Of a DNA stretch of 64,000 nt, positions 23,873-32,791 are shown in pieces. The notes beneath the pieces are model-generated. The model saw only the letters and a list, made by a program, of their open reading frames with translations. It searched no databases and was not told the DNA's origin. Location of the stretch: NCBI GenBank assembly GCA_902800365.1, contig CADCEF010000021.1:62001-126000 (forward strand). The letters are read 5' to 3'. Positions within the stretch are counted from its first letter, which is position 1. Each line of letters opens with the position of its first letter. Source of the DNA: an uncultured Prevotella sp. GTDB taxonomy: Bacteria; Bacteroidota; Bacteroidia; Bacteroidales; Bacteroidaceae. The position numbers were made by a program, and so were the translations under genes.

Positions 23873-25177
23873 TGTTGTTTCTCTTTTTCTAATAATGCTT
23901 TAAGTTTATCGATAGCCAGCGTGATGCTGATATTCTTAGCGATGATGCGACCAGAGCGGTCAACCAGATAATTGTGGGGAATGGTCTGGATATCAAGAGC
24001 CTGATACTCGGGATACATTGCTCTCTTCTTATCATCGTAGGCATAATAATTGTAAATCTTGTAGGGGCGATCGGTTTGGGTGGCATCTTTGTTGCGCAGA
24101 TCTTTCTCCTTTACGGTGCTCCACCACTGTTTGCGATTCTCGTCTATACCTATCAGGCACACAGCCAAGTCATCGCTAAACTCCTGTGCAGCATAGCGAA
24201 TATTTGGCATCTGGGCCATACACGGTTGGCACCACGATGCCCAGAAATCTACCAACACATATTTCCCACGAAACTCATTCACGTTACCCAATGGTCCATT
24301 ATACAGTTTCAGATTCATATAATCACCAACTTTCAGTGGTTTCATCGTAATCTTCTCGTCCTTCTGGAACCGCTCACTATATGTCCGAAGTTCCAAGGAA
24401 CCCCAAATCTCAAAACTTTGTGCCGACATATATGTTCCCAACGTACTATCATTGACGAAGGCCTTCATTGGCGGATAATCAGGGAATCGCACTAACAGCG
24501 AATTCATCATATCATCGACCTCCTTCTCTGTGTAGGGATAAAGTGTGGGATTTCGGCGGAAGGAGTAGAACACATCGCCAGCAGCATCGATAACACTATA
24601 CGCTCTTGCCAGTGCAGGCATATTCCAGGATATAGCGCTCAAATTCGTCTTTCTCCTTTTTGGCAATGGCATTGATAGAATCTCGTTGGGCGTCACTTAG
24701 GTTATAGAGCTGAGACAGGTTGTGCTGATTGAGATATGCCTGACGAAGACTGTCGTACCTATGTTGATAGCGCACCATCTCCAATGTCGAAGACGAGCCT
24801 TCCACCTTATCTATATAGCGGAGTCTGAAGCCGTCGTCCTCGTCGCCGATATGTATGGTAATACTATCGCCACCCTTCACCACGATGGGCACACACTGAG
24901 GTCCTCGACGCTGCAACAGCAGGTTGACATTATACTCGTACGGAACATAGCCATGCATCGTTCCTACTCGGTGGATAGAGTCAAAACTAATAGAGTCGTG
25001 CAGTTGCATCTCGCGTTCAATCATCGAGTACATATACATCTTTTGTGGTTCGCTGGCAATGGCCGAATCAATCTTCACCGTTACTGCAAACCTATTCTCA
25101 GGCACTCCCACCCACTTCTGGGCCGAAACGCCTATGGCCTCAAATGCCATTAATGACACTAATGCAATCTTTTTCAT
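23869..25177 (-). pseudogene. TlpA-like thioredoxin protein, frameshifted
   Basis: The N-terminal part (from the ATG at 25177) has a signal peptide and a DUF4369-like beta domain matching the neighbouring intact paralog (DSAIASEPQKMYMYSMIERE). It ends at a stop at 24596. The C-terminal part continues in the next frame from around 24640 (ALARAYSVIDAAGDVFYSF) through FRGKYVLVDFWASWCQPC, an intact thioredoxin CxxC, and IPHNYLVDRSGRIIA. One extra base near 24600-24650 accounts for the break. Rejoined, it would be about 430 residues. Mutation, sequencing error and recoding all remain possible; I see no slippery site. Confidence 0.85.
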
Positions 25178-25183
25178 ACACTT

Positions 25184-26470
25184 CTATTTAATCAGTTCAT
25201 CGAGTTTCTTAATCAGTTCCTCGCCGTGAATGTTGATGGCAATGATCTTACCGTTGCGGTCTAGGAGATAGTTTTGAGGGATAGACTTGAAACCTAAGGC
25301 TTCGATGTCTGGATACATCTTGCCCTTGCTGAAGTCTACTCCTACGAAATGAGAGAAATCTTGCATACCTACAGACTCTATCCTGTTTTTCCATGCACCA
25401 GGCAGTTTGTCGAGCGTGATGGCGCATACCTCAAAGTCGTTGGTGTACCGCTTCTTTATATCTATTAGTGGGCGCATATTGTCAATACATGGTTTGCACC
25501 AACTGGCCCAGAAGTCTACTAACACATATTTTCCCTTAAACATACCCAGACTCAATGTCTCTCCATCCATCTTATGAAGATTTATATCCAACTTCTTGCC
25601 AGTTTTGATTTTCTGTTTCTTTGTATCGTTTGAGAATCGGATTACAGAAGCACGGTCTTTCTTTATCTTCTGCATTTTTGCATAGATGCGCTTGGACTCA
25701 GGCGTTTCCATGGCTGATGCTTCTAAACCATAATGCAGTCTGAAGGGGCGATAATCAGGAAACTTCTTGAGCAAGGTGTCCTTATATAGATAGTCCTCAT
25801 GATAATCGATATTCAAAAAGATAAGTGAATGATCCACAAGGTATGGATTGGCTGACTTTGCCAAGCCAGCATACATATCATGAATAGCAAGACTATCTGT
25901 ATCAAACTGCTGCTGTAATACATGGCGCCTCAAGGTATCAGCCTTAGGAGTATGAACTATTAGCGAAATTAGCGAATCTGTCTTACTGCGCAATATGCGA
26001 TTTAGGCGTGAATAGTGGTTCCACTCTGTTTGTGCGCTTAGCTGTGGAATCTCAACCTCGTTATTAAAGGCGACCTCGCTTTCTGCAGGAGCATCAAAAG
26101 ATATACTATCACCAGGAGTAAGAATCAGTCTAATTTCTCGTGCGCCTCGTTTCTCGAAGGTTAGCATCACAGCATTTTGAAAAGGAATATAGCCTTTTAA
26201 TACCAAAGTGGTATTACCATTGGTACGCAAGGAATCCAACAGATAGGTATTACTATTATAATGTGTATACAGATAAACATCCTGCGGTGTAGAGGCTATA
26301 GCAGGTTCTACATTAACTCTGACGTATATGTTGGATATTGAATCTAAGACAGATTGTTCTTGTGCCACAGGCAATTCTTTCTGAGCATCGAGAGCAGGCT
26401 TTGTCGATTGGCAGCTGACAAAGGTTGCCATCAACATCAGTTCACAGATAGATAGAATAGTTTTCTTCAT
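25184..26470 (-). CDS. TlpA-like thioredoxin lipoprotein with N-terminal DUF4369-like domain
   Basis: The start is the ATG at 26470 (428 residues). The longer frame begins upstream of the promoter. The lipobox is FVSC. A beta domain (IYVRVNVEPAIASTPQDVYL, ILTPGDSISFDAP) and a helical linker precede the thioredoxin fold with YVLVDFWASWCKPC and the cis-Pro region SIPQNYLLDRNGKIIAI. Such proteins are membrane-anchored periplasmic thiol reductases. The frameshifted paralog starts six bases after its stop. Confidence 0.9.
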   Translation of the reverse strand: MKKTILSICELMLMATFVSCQSTKPALDAQKELPVAQEQSVLDSISNIYVRVNVEPAIASTPQDVYLYTHYNSNTYLLDSLRTNGNTTLVLKGYIPFQNAVMLTFEKRGAREIRLILTPGDSISFDAPAESEVAFNNEVEIPQLSAQTEWNHYSRLNRILRSKTDSLISLIVHTPKADTLRRHVLQQQFDTDSLAIHDMYAGLAKSANPYLVDHSLIFLNIDYHEDYLYKDTLLKKFPDYRPFRLHYGLEASAMETPESKRIYAKMQKIKKDRASVIRFSNDTKKQKIKTGKKLDINLHKMDGETLSLGMFKGKYVLVDFWASWCKPCIDNMRPLIDIKKRYTNDFEVCAITLDKLPGAWKNRIESVGMQDFSHFVGVDFSKGKMYPDIEALGFKSIPQNYLLDRNGKIIAINIHGEELIKKLDELIK

Positions 26471-26494
26471 TATAATTTGTTTTTGTTTCGGTGG

Positions 26495-26538
26495 CAAAGG
26501 TATATAAAAACTCCGATAGCCTGATACTACCGGAGTTT
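26495..26538 (-). promoter_or_regulatory. Terminator of the TPR-HTH gene followed by the TlpA operon promoter
   Basis: Reading leftward, the perfect 8-bp stem AAACTCCG/CGGAGTTT (26538-26508) has a 15-base loop and runs into TTTATATA, a terminator for the regulator gene. TACCTTTG (26502-26495) follows within six bases and is the -7 box for the TlpA operon. The terminator therefore occupies the -33 region of the next promoter. Confidence 0.75.
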
Positions 26539-26560
26539 GCAAATAGTTTGCATTTGGTGT

Positions 26561-28195
26561 TTAGAGGGTTCGGATTACCTCGTCCCAGTCTTTTGCACTG
26601 GCTTTTTTGCCAAATGTCTTTTCGTATAGACGACTGCGAACAGTAGAGATGGCAGCCTTGCTGCGGAGGGTGAGCGTGGCAATTCTAACAGGTTCGAAAC
26701 CTGCTTTTAGCAACAGACTAACATGCAGTTCGTGAGTAGATGGATGACACAGATGCATCAAACGTCCTGTGAATCCATCATATACCTCATCGATTGCCTC
26801 AGAGAGGTTTATCCAATCCTCGTCAGTGGGATGTTCGTTTTCAGGAAGTGTTGCCAGTCGCTGCCATATTTCTGTGCTCTCGATGGTCTGTTCGGCTCGT
26901 TTAATCTCTTCTGCATCAGTCTTTGCATAGATCTTTTTGAGCTGTTGCAAGTGCTGGATACGCATCTCCATAAGTTCCTGACGACGGCGATGACGTTGGA
27001 TATAGGTAGCAAAGAGCACAACTATTATCACCACAAAGGCTATACCTATTATAATTATAATCTGCTTAAAATGATTATCGGCTTTCAGTTGCACATTTTC
27101 TTCGGCCTGTTTCTGATTGTTGTAAAAAGCGTCGGCTTGGGCGATGGCCTCGTTGTTGGCAATAAAGTTCAGCTCATCGTTCAAATCCTTGTAACGTGTG
27201 AAATGGTCTTCGGCCTCGGCAGCTTTACCTTGTTTAATGGCTATATGAGCCAGAATCTCATGCACATCACGCTTACTTACCGAGTTGCCCTCTTCCATCA
27301 CTCGCTGGCCAAAATAGAGCGCAGAATCAATCCTGCCTGTGTGGTAATATACGCTTGCTAACAAGGCATCAACCTTATGACGCCCGCCTTGCATTTGCTT
27401 ATCCTTCAGGGGGAGAGCCAATCCCTTGGCAGCACTATACTTTCCGCTTTCGCAGTAATAGGTAGCCATGTCGAGCCTCAGCTCGTCCTGTTCATCAAAC
27501 AGTCCGGCTTTTGTGGCTAAGACAAATGCGTCGTTAAGGTACGATAACATACCTCTTGGCACGCGTTCTATCTTAAACGACTGACTGATATAGCGCATTG
27601 CATGAATCATGCAGAGTGTGTCGCCCTGATTTTCGGCATAGTGCAGAATGTAATTGGCATAGCGATTGGCCACATCGGGCATATTCTGGCGAAGTAGCAG
27701 TTTCACCATCCTTTCGTATAAATCGATATGCTGAGGCGTGATTTCGGTTGGCAACAGCTCTTCGGCCTTATGATAATAGGCGATGGCCTTGGGCCCATCG
27801 TTGCAGTTAGCTGCTATCGAACCAGCTATGATATAACTGCGTATCTGTTTTTTCTTATCGCCTACCTCCTTGTAATAATCCACTATTTCGTCAGCAGCCT
27901 TGAAGTTGCGCTCGGGCGTCTGCTCGTCGTTCATCTCAAGAGTCAACAGCATATAATAATGCTTCACATAGTCGGCACAATTTTCCGCCTGCCCTTTGAG
28001 TTGGGCCAGTTCCTTTCGAGCTAAGTCACGATTATGGCGATGGTCTATCTTGTCGAGCTCGTGATAATAATAATCGTTGCCGCTATAATGGCAACCCGAC
28101 AGCATCGTGATGGCAAAGAACACCATCGAGAGTAGATAGCATTTCCTTATCGTCGAATTGTTACGTTGAATTCCTTTTATTATCTTTGCGTTCAT
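26561..28195 (-). CDS. TPR-membrane-HTH regulator
   Basis: From the ATG at 28195 the product has 544 residues. The order is a lipoprotein-like signal (LSGC, Cys35), a TPR sensor region of about 330 residues (AYYHKAEELLP, MATYYCESGKYSAAKGL), a membrane helix near residues 376-398 (IIIIIGIAFVVIIVVLFATY), a coiled coil, and a C-terminal helix-turn-helix-like domain (AGFEPVRIATLTLRSKAAIS, VRSRLYEKTFGK). This is a one-component membrane regulator type frequent in Bacteroidota. It probably controls the TlpA/TPR genes behind it. It is driven from the second copy of the duplicated promoter module. Confidence 0.8.
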   Translation of the reverse strand: MNAKIIKGIQRNNSTIRKCYLLSMVFFAITMLSGCHYSGNDYYYHELDKIDHRHNRDLARKELAQLKGQAENCADYVKHYYMLLTLEMNDEQTPERNFKAADEIVDYYKEVGDKKKQIRSYIIAGSIAANCNDGPKAIAYYHKAEELLPTEITPQHIDLYERMVKLLLRQNMPDVANRYANYILHYAENQGDTLCMIHAMRYISQSFKIERVPRGMLSYLNDAFVLATKAGLFDEQDELRLDMATYYCESGKYSAAKGLALPLKDKQMQGGRHKVDALLASVYYHTGRIDSALYFGQRVMEEGNSVSKRDVHEILAHIAIKQGKAAEAEDHFTRYKDLNDELNFIANNEAIAQADAFYNNQKQAEENVQLKADNHFKQIIIIIGIAFVVIIVVLFATYIQRHRRRQELMEMRIQHLQQLKKIYAKTDAEEIKRAEQTIESTEIWQRLATLPENEHPTDEDWINLSEAIDEVYDGFTGRLMHLCHPSTHELHVSLLLKAGFEPVRIATLTLRSKAAISTVRSRLYEKTFGKKASAKDWDEVIRTL

Positions 28196-28217
28196 TTCCT
28201 CTTCACAATTGTGATTG

Positions 28218-28306
28218 ACGCTGCAAAGATAGCGATTACTGCTGAAACCACCAAACATATTTTGGGCAAAAGGCACAGATTTGTGACAAATGGGACAATT
28301 GGGACA
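28218..28306 (-). promoter_or_regulatory. Duplicated iteron-promoter module, copy 2
   Basis: Reading leftward: GTCCCAATT (28305), GTCCCATTT (28296), GTCACAAAT (28287), a degenerate fourth site GCCCAAAAT (28267), the shared stretch TTTGGTGGTTTCAGCAG, then TATCTTTG (28231-28224) and GCAGCG. The first iteron lies 74 bases from the -7 box here and 72 bases in copy 1. The next ATG is at 28195, 28 bases past the -7 box. Confidence 0.8.
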
Positions 28307-28328
28307 ATACGAAATCTCAATGATTTTA

Positions 28329-28353
28329 TGCCAGGGGGGACGGTTCTGTGGCA
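28329..28353. other. Small hairpin with a GGGGGGACGGTTCTG loop
   Basis: TGCCA and TGGCA form a 5-bp stem around a G-rich loop in the 108-bp gap between copy 2 of the promoter module and the M23-like/S41 gene. The look recalls REP-type hairpins linked to IS200-like transposases, but there is no such gene here and the resemblance is from memory. I see nothing else in this gap. Confidence 0.3.
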
Positions 28354-28414
28354 GGCAGCTATCCGCCGATTTGGGAGATGGCGTAAAGCGGAAATATCTT
28401 AAATCTGTATATTG

Positions 28415-30379
28415 TTATTTCGCATTTAATATCTCGAGAGCTTTTTCCATGATGGGGTCGCCCTCTGGGGCATAGTATTCATCGTATGTAAGGGGAACTT
28501 CTACATCGGGCATCAAGCCGCGTTTGGCTGGGAAACGGTCAGTAACGGTATCGTCGGCAACGGTCTTAACCAATGGCAATGTGTACTCAATGTGAGAGTG
28601 GGGAAGGGCGAGATGCGCAAACTTAACGGCTGTCATATAGTGGTAGCCAGTGCCCGTTTCACGTCCTACGGTAATGGCTCGCCCGTTGCGAACCAATATG
28701 GCAGGGAAGTCGGATGCAGCACTCTTCGACGTCTCATCAGTAAGAATAATCACACGTCCGCCGTAATGCACGGCGCTATCTGGATAGATAACATCTGCTA
28801 TCGACGAAGGGTTATAAAAACCTGTCTGCCCCTCACGAGCCACATAGTCCTCGAATGGTTTGTCGTCAGCAGGGATGTTCATACAGTGAACAAAGCTTTG
28901 ATATACGCCGTTGCTATTCACCTTGTCGTAGTGATTAGTCTCTTTTGTGGGCTTATCAATGAACCACGACACCAAGCGATTGCATACATCGATATGCCCA
29001 CCGGGGTTGTTGCGTACATCGATAATCAGATTAGGCACGTTTTTGTGGCGCATCAGACTATCGGCAATGGCTTCCATCTGCACTTCATCCAAAGTGAAGT
29101 CGCTAATTGTAAGCAGGGCTATATTGTCTGACTTCATCGTAAAACGATATTGCGCCTCTTGGTTAGCGCTTATTCGCTGATAGCGGGCGGATTTTCCTGC
29201 CGACGGTTTTATACTTTTTACCTGATTAGCTGATATCCACTGATCGCGAACCACCGAACCATCGGCCATTTTTATCACTGAAAGATGCCTTGTAAGATTA
29301 TTGCCAACCAAATAATTCCATGCTCGCAGCATAAACTGGTTGACAAACGACTGGTTATCGCCATCCATGCTACTTGCTACATTACGTAGCCTTTCTATCA
29401 GCGTCTGTGCATCTTCACCATCTATAGCCGCAACTTCCTTACCAATATATTTCTCATAGCCCATCTGAGCCTGAGTAACTATCAGCTTTCCGTTAAGCGA
29501 ACCAATAAATAAATGTGGCACGCAATAGTTGGCTGTAATTGATGGATCGTCGGTGTCTATCCATGCGTGAGAATCGTGCAGGAACTGCTGGCTGAAGGTA
29601 TTACGCACAATCTGATAGAACTTGTTATAGCTGATGGGAGCCTTAAGCTTCTCTTTGGTGCTGCTTACAAACTGCTGACATTTCTCCTCGCTGATGATGT
29701 CGTCGAACGAGGGATAGCACTCCTTTATGGAAGATACGAGGAAATCAAAATCATCGTTGGCCTGCTTAACAGTCAGCGTCTTAGGAATGACCAATGGTGC
29801 AATCTTCTTAAAGGTTGTTTTTAGTCCGAAGGGCGTCATTGGGTCAACATGTTTGCCATCCTTGCCTGATACACTGATGCTGATATGTGGCTCACCTATC
29901 TTGCGATAGTCGTACGCCACAGTGCCGAGCTTCTGACCTTTTGTGATGCGTTGCCCCGTTTTAAACGGAATATTGCCACGCAGACCTGAAATATATAGTT
30001 TACGCCCATCAGCCAAGCGCAGCATGACGGAGCCATTAATATATTTCAGACCCATCGGCAGTTTTTTGTCGTTAGCCAACTTCTCGCGCGACTTATCGAA
30101 CGTGCCGCCATCATTACCATAGGTAACGGATTGTTTGAGAGATGTGTTGGCTACTACATACAGAGCTCCGATAGTTCCATCTACAGGAGCTACTACCGTA
30201 GTGCCCTCGGGGGCTGCAATAAACAGATTGCCGATATTAAGTTCTTTGTCGATACGGTCCTGAGGCTGACATACAATGTTTTCACCTGTCTTAGCACCCT
30301 CGATGGGCCACAGCCATTTTGAGTTCTGTGCTGAAACTGATAACGAAGCTAATGAAAGCAGAATAGAAATAAATTTCAT
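28415..30379 (-). CDS. Exported M23-like/S41 fusion protease
   Basis: After a signal peptide (LASLSVSAQ), residues about 20-185 resemble an M23/LytM fold (GNLFIAAPEGTTVVAPVDG, FKTGQRITKGQKLGTVAYDY, PHISISVSGKDGKHVDP). The zinc-ligand His pattern is incomplete, so this part is probably non-catalytic. An S41 domain follows: LIIDVRNNPGGHID and TDETSKSAASDF with candidate nucleophile Ser553. The Lys expected 25 residues later is absent; GRETGTG at that site matches the tricorn/S41B type. Total 654 residues. A wall-associated protease is inferred. Confidence 0.8.
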   Translation of the reverse strand: MKFISILLSLASLSVSAQNSKWLWPIEGAKTGENIVCQPQDRIDKELNIGNLFIAAPEGTTVVAPVDGTIGALYVVANTSLKQSVTYGNDGGTFDKSREKLANDKKLPMGLKYINGSVMLRLADGRKLYISGLRGNIPFKTGQRITKGQKLGTVAYDYRKIGEPHISISVSGKDGKHVDPMTPFGLKTTFKKIAPLVIPKTLTVKQANDDFDFLVSSIKECYPSFDDIISEEKCQQFVSSTKEKLKAPISYNKFYQIVRNTFSQQFLHDSHAWIDTDDPSITANYCVPHLFIGSLNGKLIVTQAQMGYEKYIGKEVAAIDGEDAQTLIERLRNVASSMDGDNQSFVNQFMLRAWNYLVGNNLTRHLSVIKMADGSVVRDQWISANQVKSIKPSAGKSARYQRISANQEAQYRFTMKSDNIALLTISDFTLDEVQMEAIADSLMRHKNVPNLIIDVRNNPGGHIDVCNRLVSWFIDKPTKETNHYDKVNSNGVYQSFVHCMNIPADDKPFEDYVAREGQTGFYNPSSIADVIYPDSAVHYGGRVIILTDETSKSAASDFPAILVRNGRAITVGRETGTGYHYMTAVKFAHLALPHSHIEYTLPLVKTVADDTVTDRFPAKRGLMPDVEVPLTYDEYYAPEGDPIMEKALEILNAK

Positions 30380-30419
30380 AAATGGGTTACTTTTTATAGT
30401 TGATTATTGTGATTTGATA

Positions 30420-31175
30420 TTACGTTTGAAACAACCCTTTGAAGAGTAGGTAAGGGTCGATGGTTATTTGATGTTTGCAGTGGGGGACTATGGTCTTCGA
30501 CATGCCTCCTGTGGCTATTATTTTTGGTGTCGCGTTGAGGGTGGTACTGAGCTGGTCAATGAGTCCGTCAATCATTGCTGCTGTGCCGTAAAGTATGCCG
30601 CTCTGCATGCACTCTAAGGTGTTTCGGCCGATGAAATGGGCTGGTTTCTCGATAGTTATTGATGGAAGTTGCGATGCTCGAGTGCTTAATGCGCTAAGTG
30701 ATGTCTTTACGCCAGGAATAATCATTCCGCCCTTAAAAACTCCGTTTTCATCGATAACTCCCAGTGTGGTAGCTGTGCCAAAGTCGATGACGATGGCTGG
30801 TACGCCATAGCAGCGTGCGGCTCCAATAGCATCAGCCAAACGGTCCTTGCCTAACTGCGAGGGCGACTCAACATCGATCGTGATAATACCCTCGGCATCG
30901 GCTATCGAGAAGAAGTGTGGAGTGATGCCTGTAAGGTCGACTACAGCCTGCGAGATATCGTCGTTCACCTCGGGTACTACCGATGAAATGATGATTTTCT
31001 CGATATCGGCAGTCTCCACATTGTACTTGCGAAGTCCTTGGCGCAGTTCGTAGCGGAAGAAGCTGGTCGTCTCTTCCTTCTTGGTCTTGAATCGCCATGT
31101 AGCAGTGATGTCGCCCTTGTTATCAGCCAGAGCGATAACAACGGTGGAATTGCCGATATCTATCAGAATATGCAT
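30420..31175 (-). CDS. coaX: Type III pantothenate kinase
   Basis: CoaX phosphorylates pantothenate, the first step from pantothenate to CoA, using an ASKHA fold. Motifs are LIDIGNSTVVIAL (phosphate 1), DRLADAIGAARCYG, IVIDFGTATTLGVID and GGMIIPGVKTSLSALSTRASQLP. The ATG at 31175 gives 251 residues, the normal length. It begins one base after the coaBC stop, so the two are surely cotranscribed. It is the last of five leftward CoA genes. Confidence 0.95.
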   Translation of the reverse strand: MHILIDIGNSTVVIALADNKGDITATWRFKTKKEETTSFFRYELRQGLRKYNVETADIEKIIISSVVPEVNDDISQAVVDLTGITPHFFSIADAEGIITIDVESPSQLGKDRLADAIGAARCYGVPAIVIDFGTATTLGVIDENGVFKGGMIIPGVKTSLSALSTRASQLPSITIEKPAHFIGRNTLECMQSGILYGTAAMIDGLIDQLSTTLNATPKIIATGGMSKTIVPHCKHQITIDPYLLFKGLFQT

Positions 31176-31176
31176 G

Positions 31177-32367
31177 TTAGGAAAGTGTTGCGATGAAATC
31201 AAGGATTTTGTCGGCTGTCTCTTCTTTTGAGCACAGAGGCAGCTCCTTCGCCTCATGCTGGGTTATCAGCGTTACCTGATTGGTATCAACGGCAAAACCT
31301 GTGGTATTGCCAGAGATGGAGTTGGCGCAAATCAGGTCGGCGTGCTTCCTCAGCAGTTTGGTGCGCGAGTTCTCAATCAGATTCTCCGTTTCCATCGAGA
31401 ATCCCACCAATGTCTGCCCTTCGTGCTTATGCTCGCCCAACCAGCCAAGGATATCCTGCGTGCGAGTGAGCTGGATGGCCATATCGCCATCGTGTTTCTT
31501 CACCTTCTGGTCAGAATACTCAGCGGGTGTATAGTCGGCCACAGCGCTACACATAATCACCATATCGGCTTCATTGCTGCGGCTGGTAACGGCCTCGAAC
31601 ATATCGGCAGCGCTCTTAACTGGCACCACATCGATGCCAGTAAAAGGCTTGATGTTGACAGGTCCGGAAACCAAGGTTACATCGGCGCCACGCAATCGGG
31701 CCATCTTGGCGATGGCGTAGCCCATCTTGCCTGATGAGTGGTTGGTGATATAGCGAACAGGGTCGATAGCCTCCTGAGTAGGACCTGCGGTAATCAGCAG
31801 TTTCTTGCCTTTAAGGTCTTGATTCTTAGCCATATAGGTAAGAATGTGCTCGATGATAACCTCCTCGGAGTTCATCTTGCCAGTACCTGTATCGCCACAA
31901 GCCAGTCGACCTATGATAGGGTCGATGATATGATAGGCATAGCCCTTCAGCTTCAACAGATTATCCTGCAGGATAGGATTCTCCCACATACCGGTATTCA
32001 TGGCTGGCGCAATGAGTTTTGGTGCGCGCGTGGCTAGCATGGTGGTGGTGAGCATATCGTCGCAGATGCCGTGAGCCAGTTTTCCGATGACATTAGCAGT
32101 GCAGGGAGCCACCACAAACAAGTCGCCGCGCTTGGCCAGCGACACATGTTTTACATCGAACGAAAAGTTGCGGTCGAAGGTATCAACGATGCACTTATTA
32201 TTGGTCAGCGTCTCGAACGTCATTGGCGTGATGAACTTAGTGGCGTTCTGCGTCATTATCACATGCACATCGGCATGCAGCTTAATGAGCATCGAGGCCA
32301 GATTGGCGCTCTTATAGGCAGCAATCCCGCCCGTAACCCCTAATACGATAGTCTTTCCTGTCAGCAT
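31177..32367 (-). CDS. coaBC: Bifunctional phosphopantothenoylcysteine decarboxylase / phosphopantothenate-cysteine ligase
   Basis: The N-terminal CoaC flavoprotein domain (about 1-175) has GVTGGIAAYKSANLASML, PCTANVIGKLAHGICDDMLT and PAMNTGMWENP. The C-terminal CoaB domain (about 185-396) has ITAGPTQEAIDPVRYITNHS, SGKMGYAIAKMARLRGADVT and VGFSMETENLIENSRTKL. It adds Cys to 4'-phosphopantothenate and decarboxylates the product. Full-length at 396 residues, 25 bases after panD. Confidence 0.96.
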   Translation of the reverse strand: MLTGKTIVLGVTGGIAAYKSANLASMLIKLHADVHVIMTQNATKFITPMTFETLTNNKCIVDTFDRNFSFDVKHVSLAKRGDLFVVAPCTANVIGKLAHGICDDMLTTTMLATRAPKLIAPAMNTGMWENPILQDNLLKLKGYAYHIIDPIIGRLACGDTGTGKMNSEEVIIEHILTYMAKNQDLKGKKLLITAGPTQEAIDPVRYITNHSSGKMGYAIAKMARLRGADVTLVSGPVNIKPFTGIDVVPVKSAADMFEAVTSRSNEADMVIMCSAVADYTPAEYSDQKVKKHDGDMAIQLTRTQDILGWLGEHKHEGQTLVGFSMETENLIENSRTKLLRKHADLICANSISGNTTGFAVDTNQVTLITQHEAKELPLCSKEETADKILDFIATLS

Positions 32368-32392
32368 GGTGTTATTGGACTATTTGACAATT

Positions 32393-32782
32393 TTATTGCT
32401 CTTTGAGCAGTCCGTGTTTCTCGTAGTTAGCTTTGCGAGTAATACGATTGTTCTCGTCGACAAAGAGTACGGTGGGCTTGTGAGTCTTAGCTTCCTCGGG
32501 AGTCATATAGGCATAGGCCATGATAATCACCTTATCGCCTACGTTTACACACTTGGCAGCAGCTCCGTTCAGGCAGATAACGCCCGAACCAGCCTCGCCG
32601 GAAATAGCATAGGTCTCAAAGCGGTTGCCATTGTCGATGTCGGCAATCTCCACCTTCTCGTATTCCAGTATGCCACTCTCGCGCAGCAGGTTAGAATCGA
32701 TGGTGATGCTGCCCACATAGTCGAGGTCGGCCTGAGTGACTACAGCGCGATGAATCTTTGCCTTCAGTAGTGTTATGTCCAT
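32393..32782 (-). CDS. panD: Aspartate 1-decarboxylase
   Basis: PanD makes beta-alanine for pantothenate. It is a pyruvoyl enzyme, and the self-cleavage pair Gly24-Ser25 lies in [10 protein letters not shown]. Other family parts are [29 protein letters not shown] and [15 protein letters not shown]. At 129 residues the length is normal. Nine bases separate it from panC. Confidence 0.96.
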   Translation of the reverse strand: MDITLLKAKIHRAVVTQADLDYVGSITIDSNLLRESGILEYEKVEIADIDNGNRFETYAISGEAGSGVICLNGAAAKCVNVGDKVIIMAYAYMTPEEAKTHKPTVLFVDENNRITRKANYEKHGLLKEQ

Positions 32783-32791
32783 ATACCTATA

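Noticed and set aside
24590..24700. Programmed ribosomal frameshift in the TlpA-like gene
   Set aside because: I see no slippery heptamer, no stimulatory hairpin, and the intact paralog needs no shift; mutation or sequence error is simpler.
28277..28414. Small open frames in the gap before the M23-like/S41 gene
   Set aside because: They overlap the duplicated promoter module and show no recognisable protein pattern.
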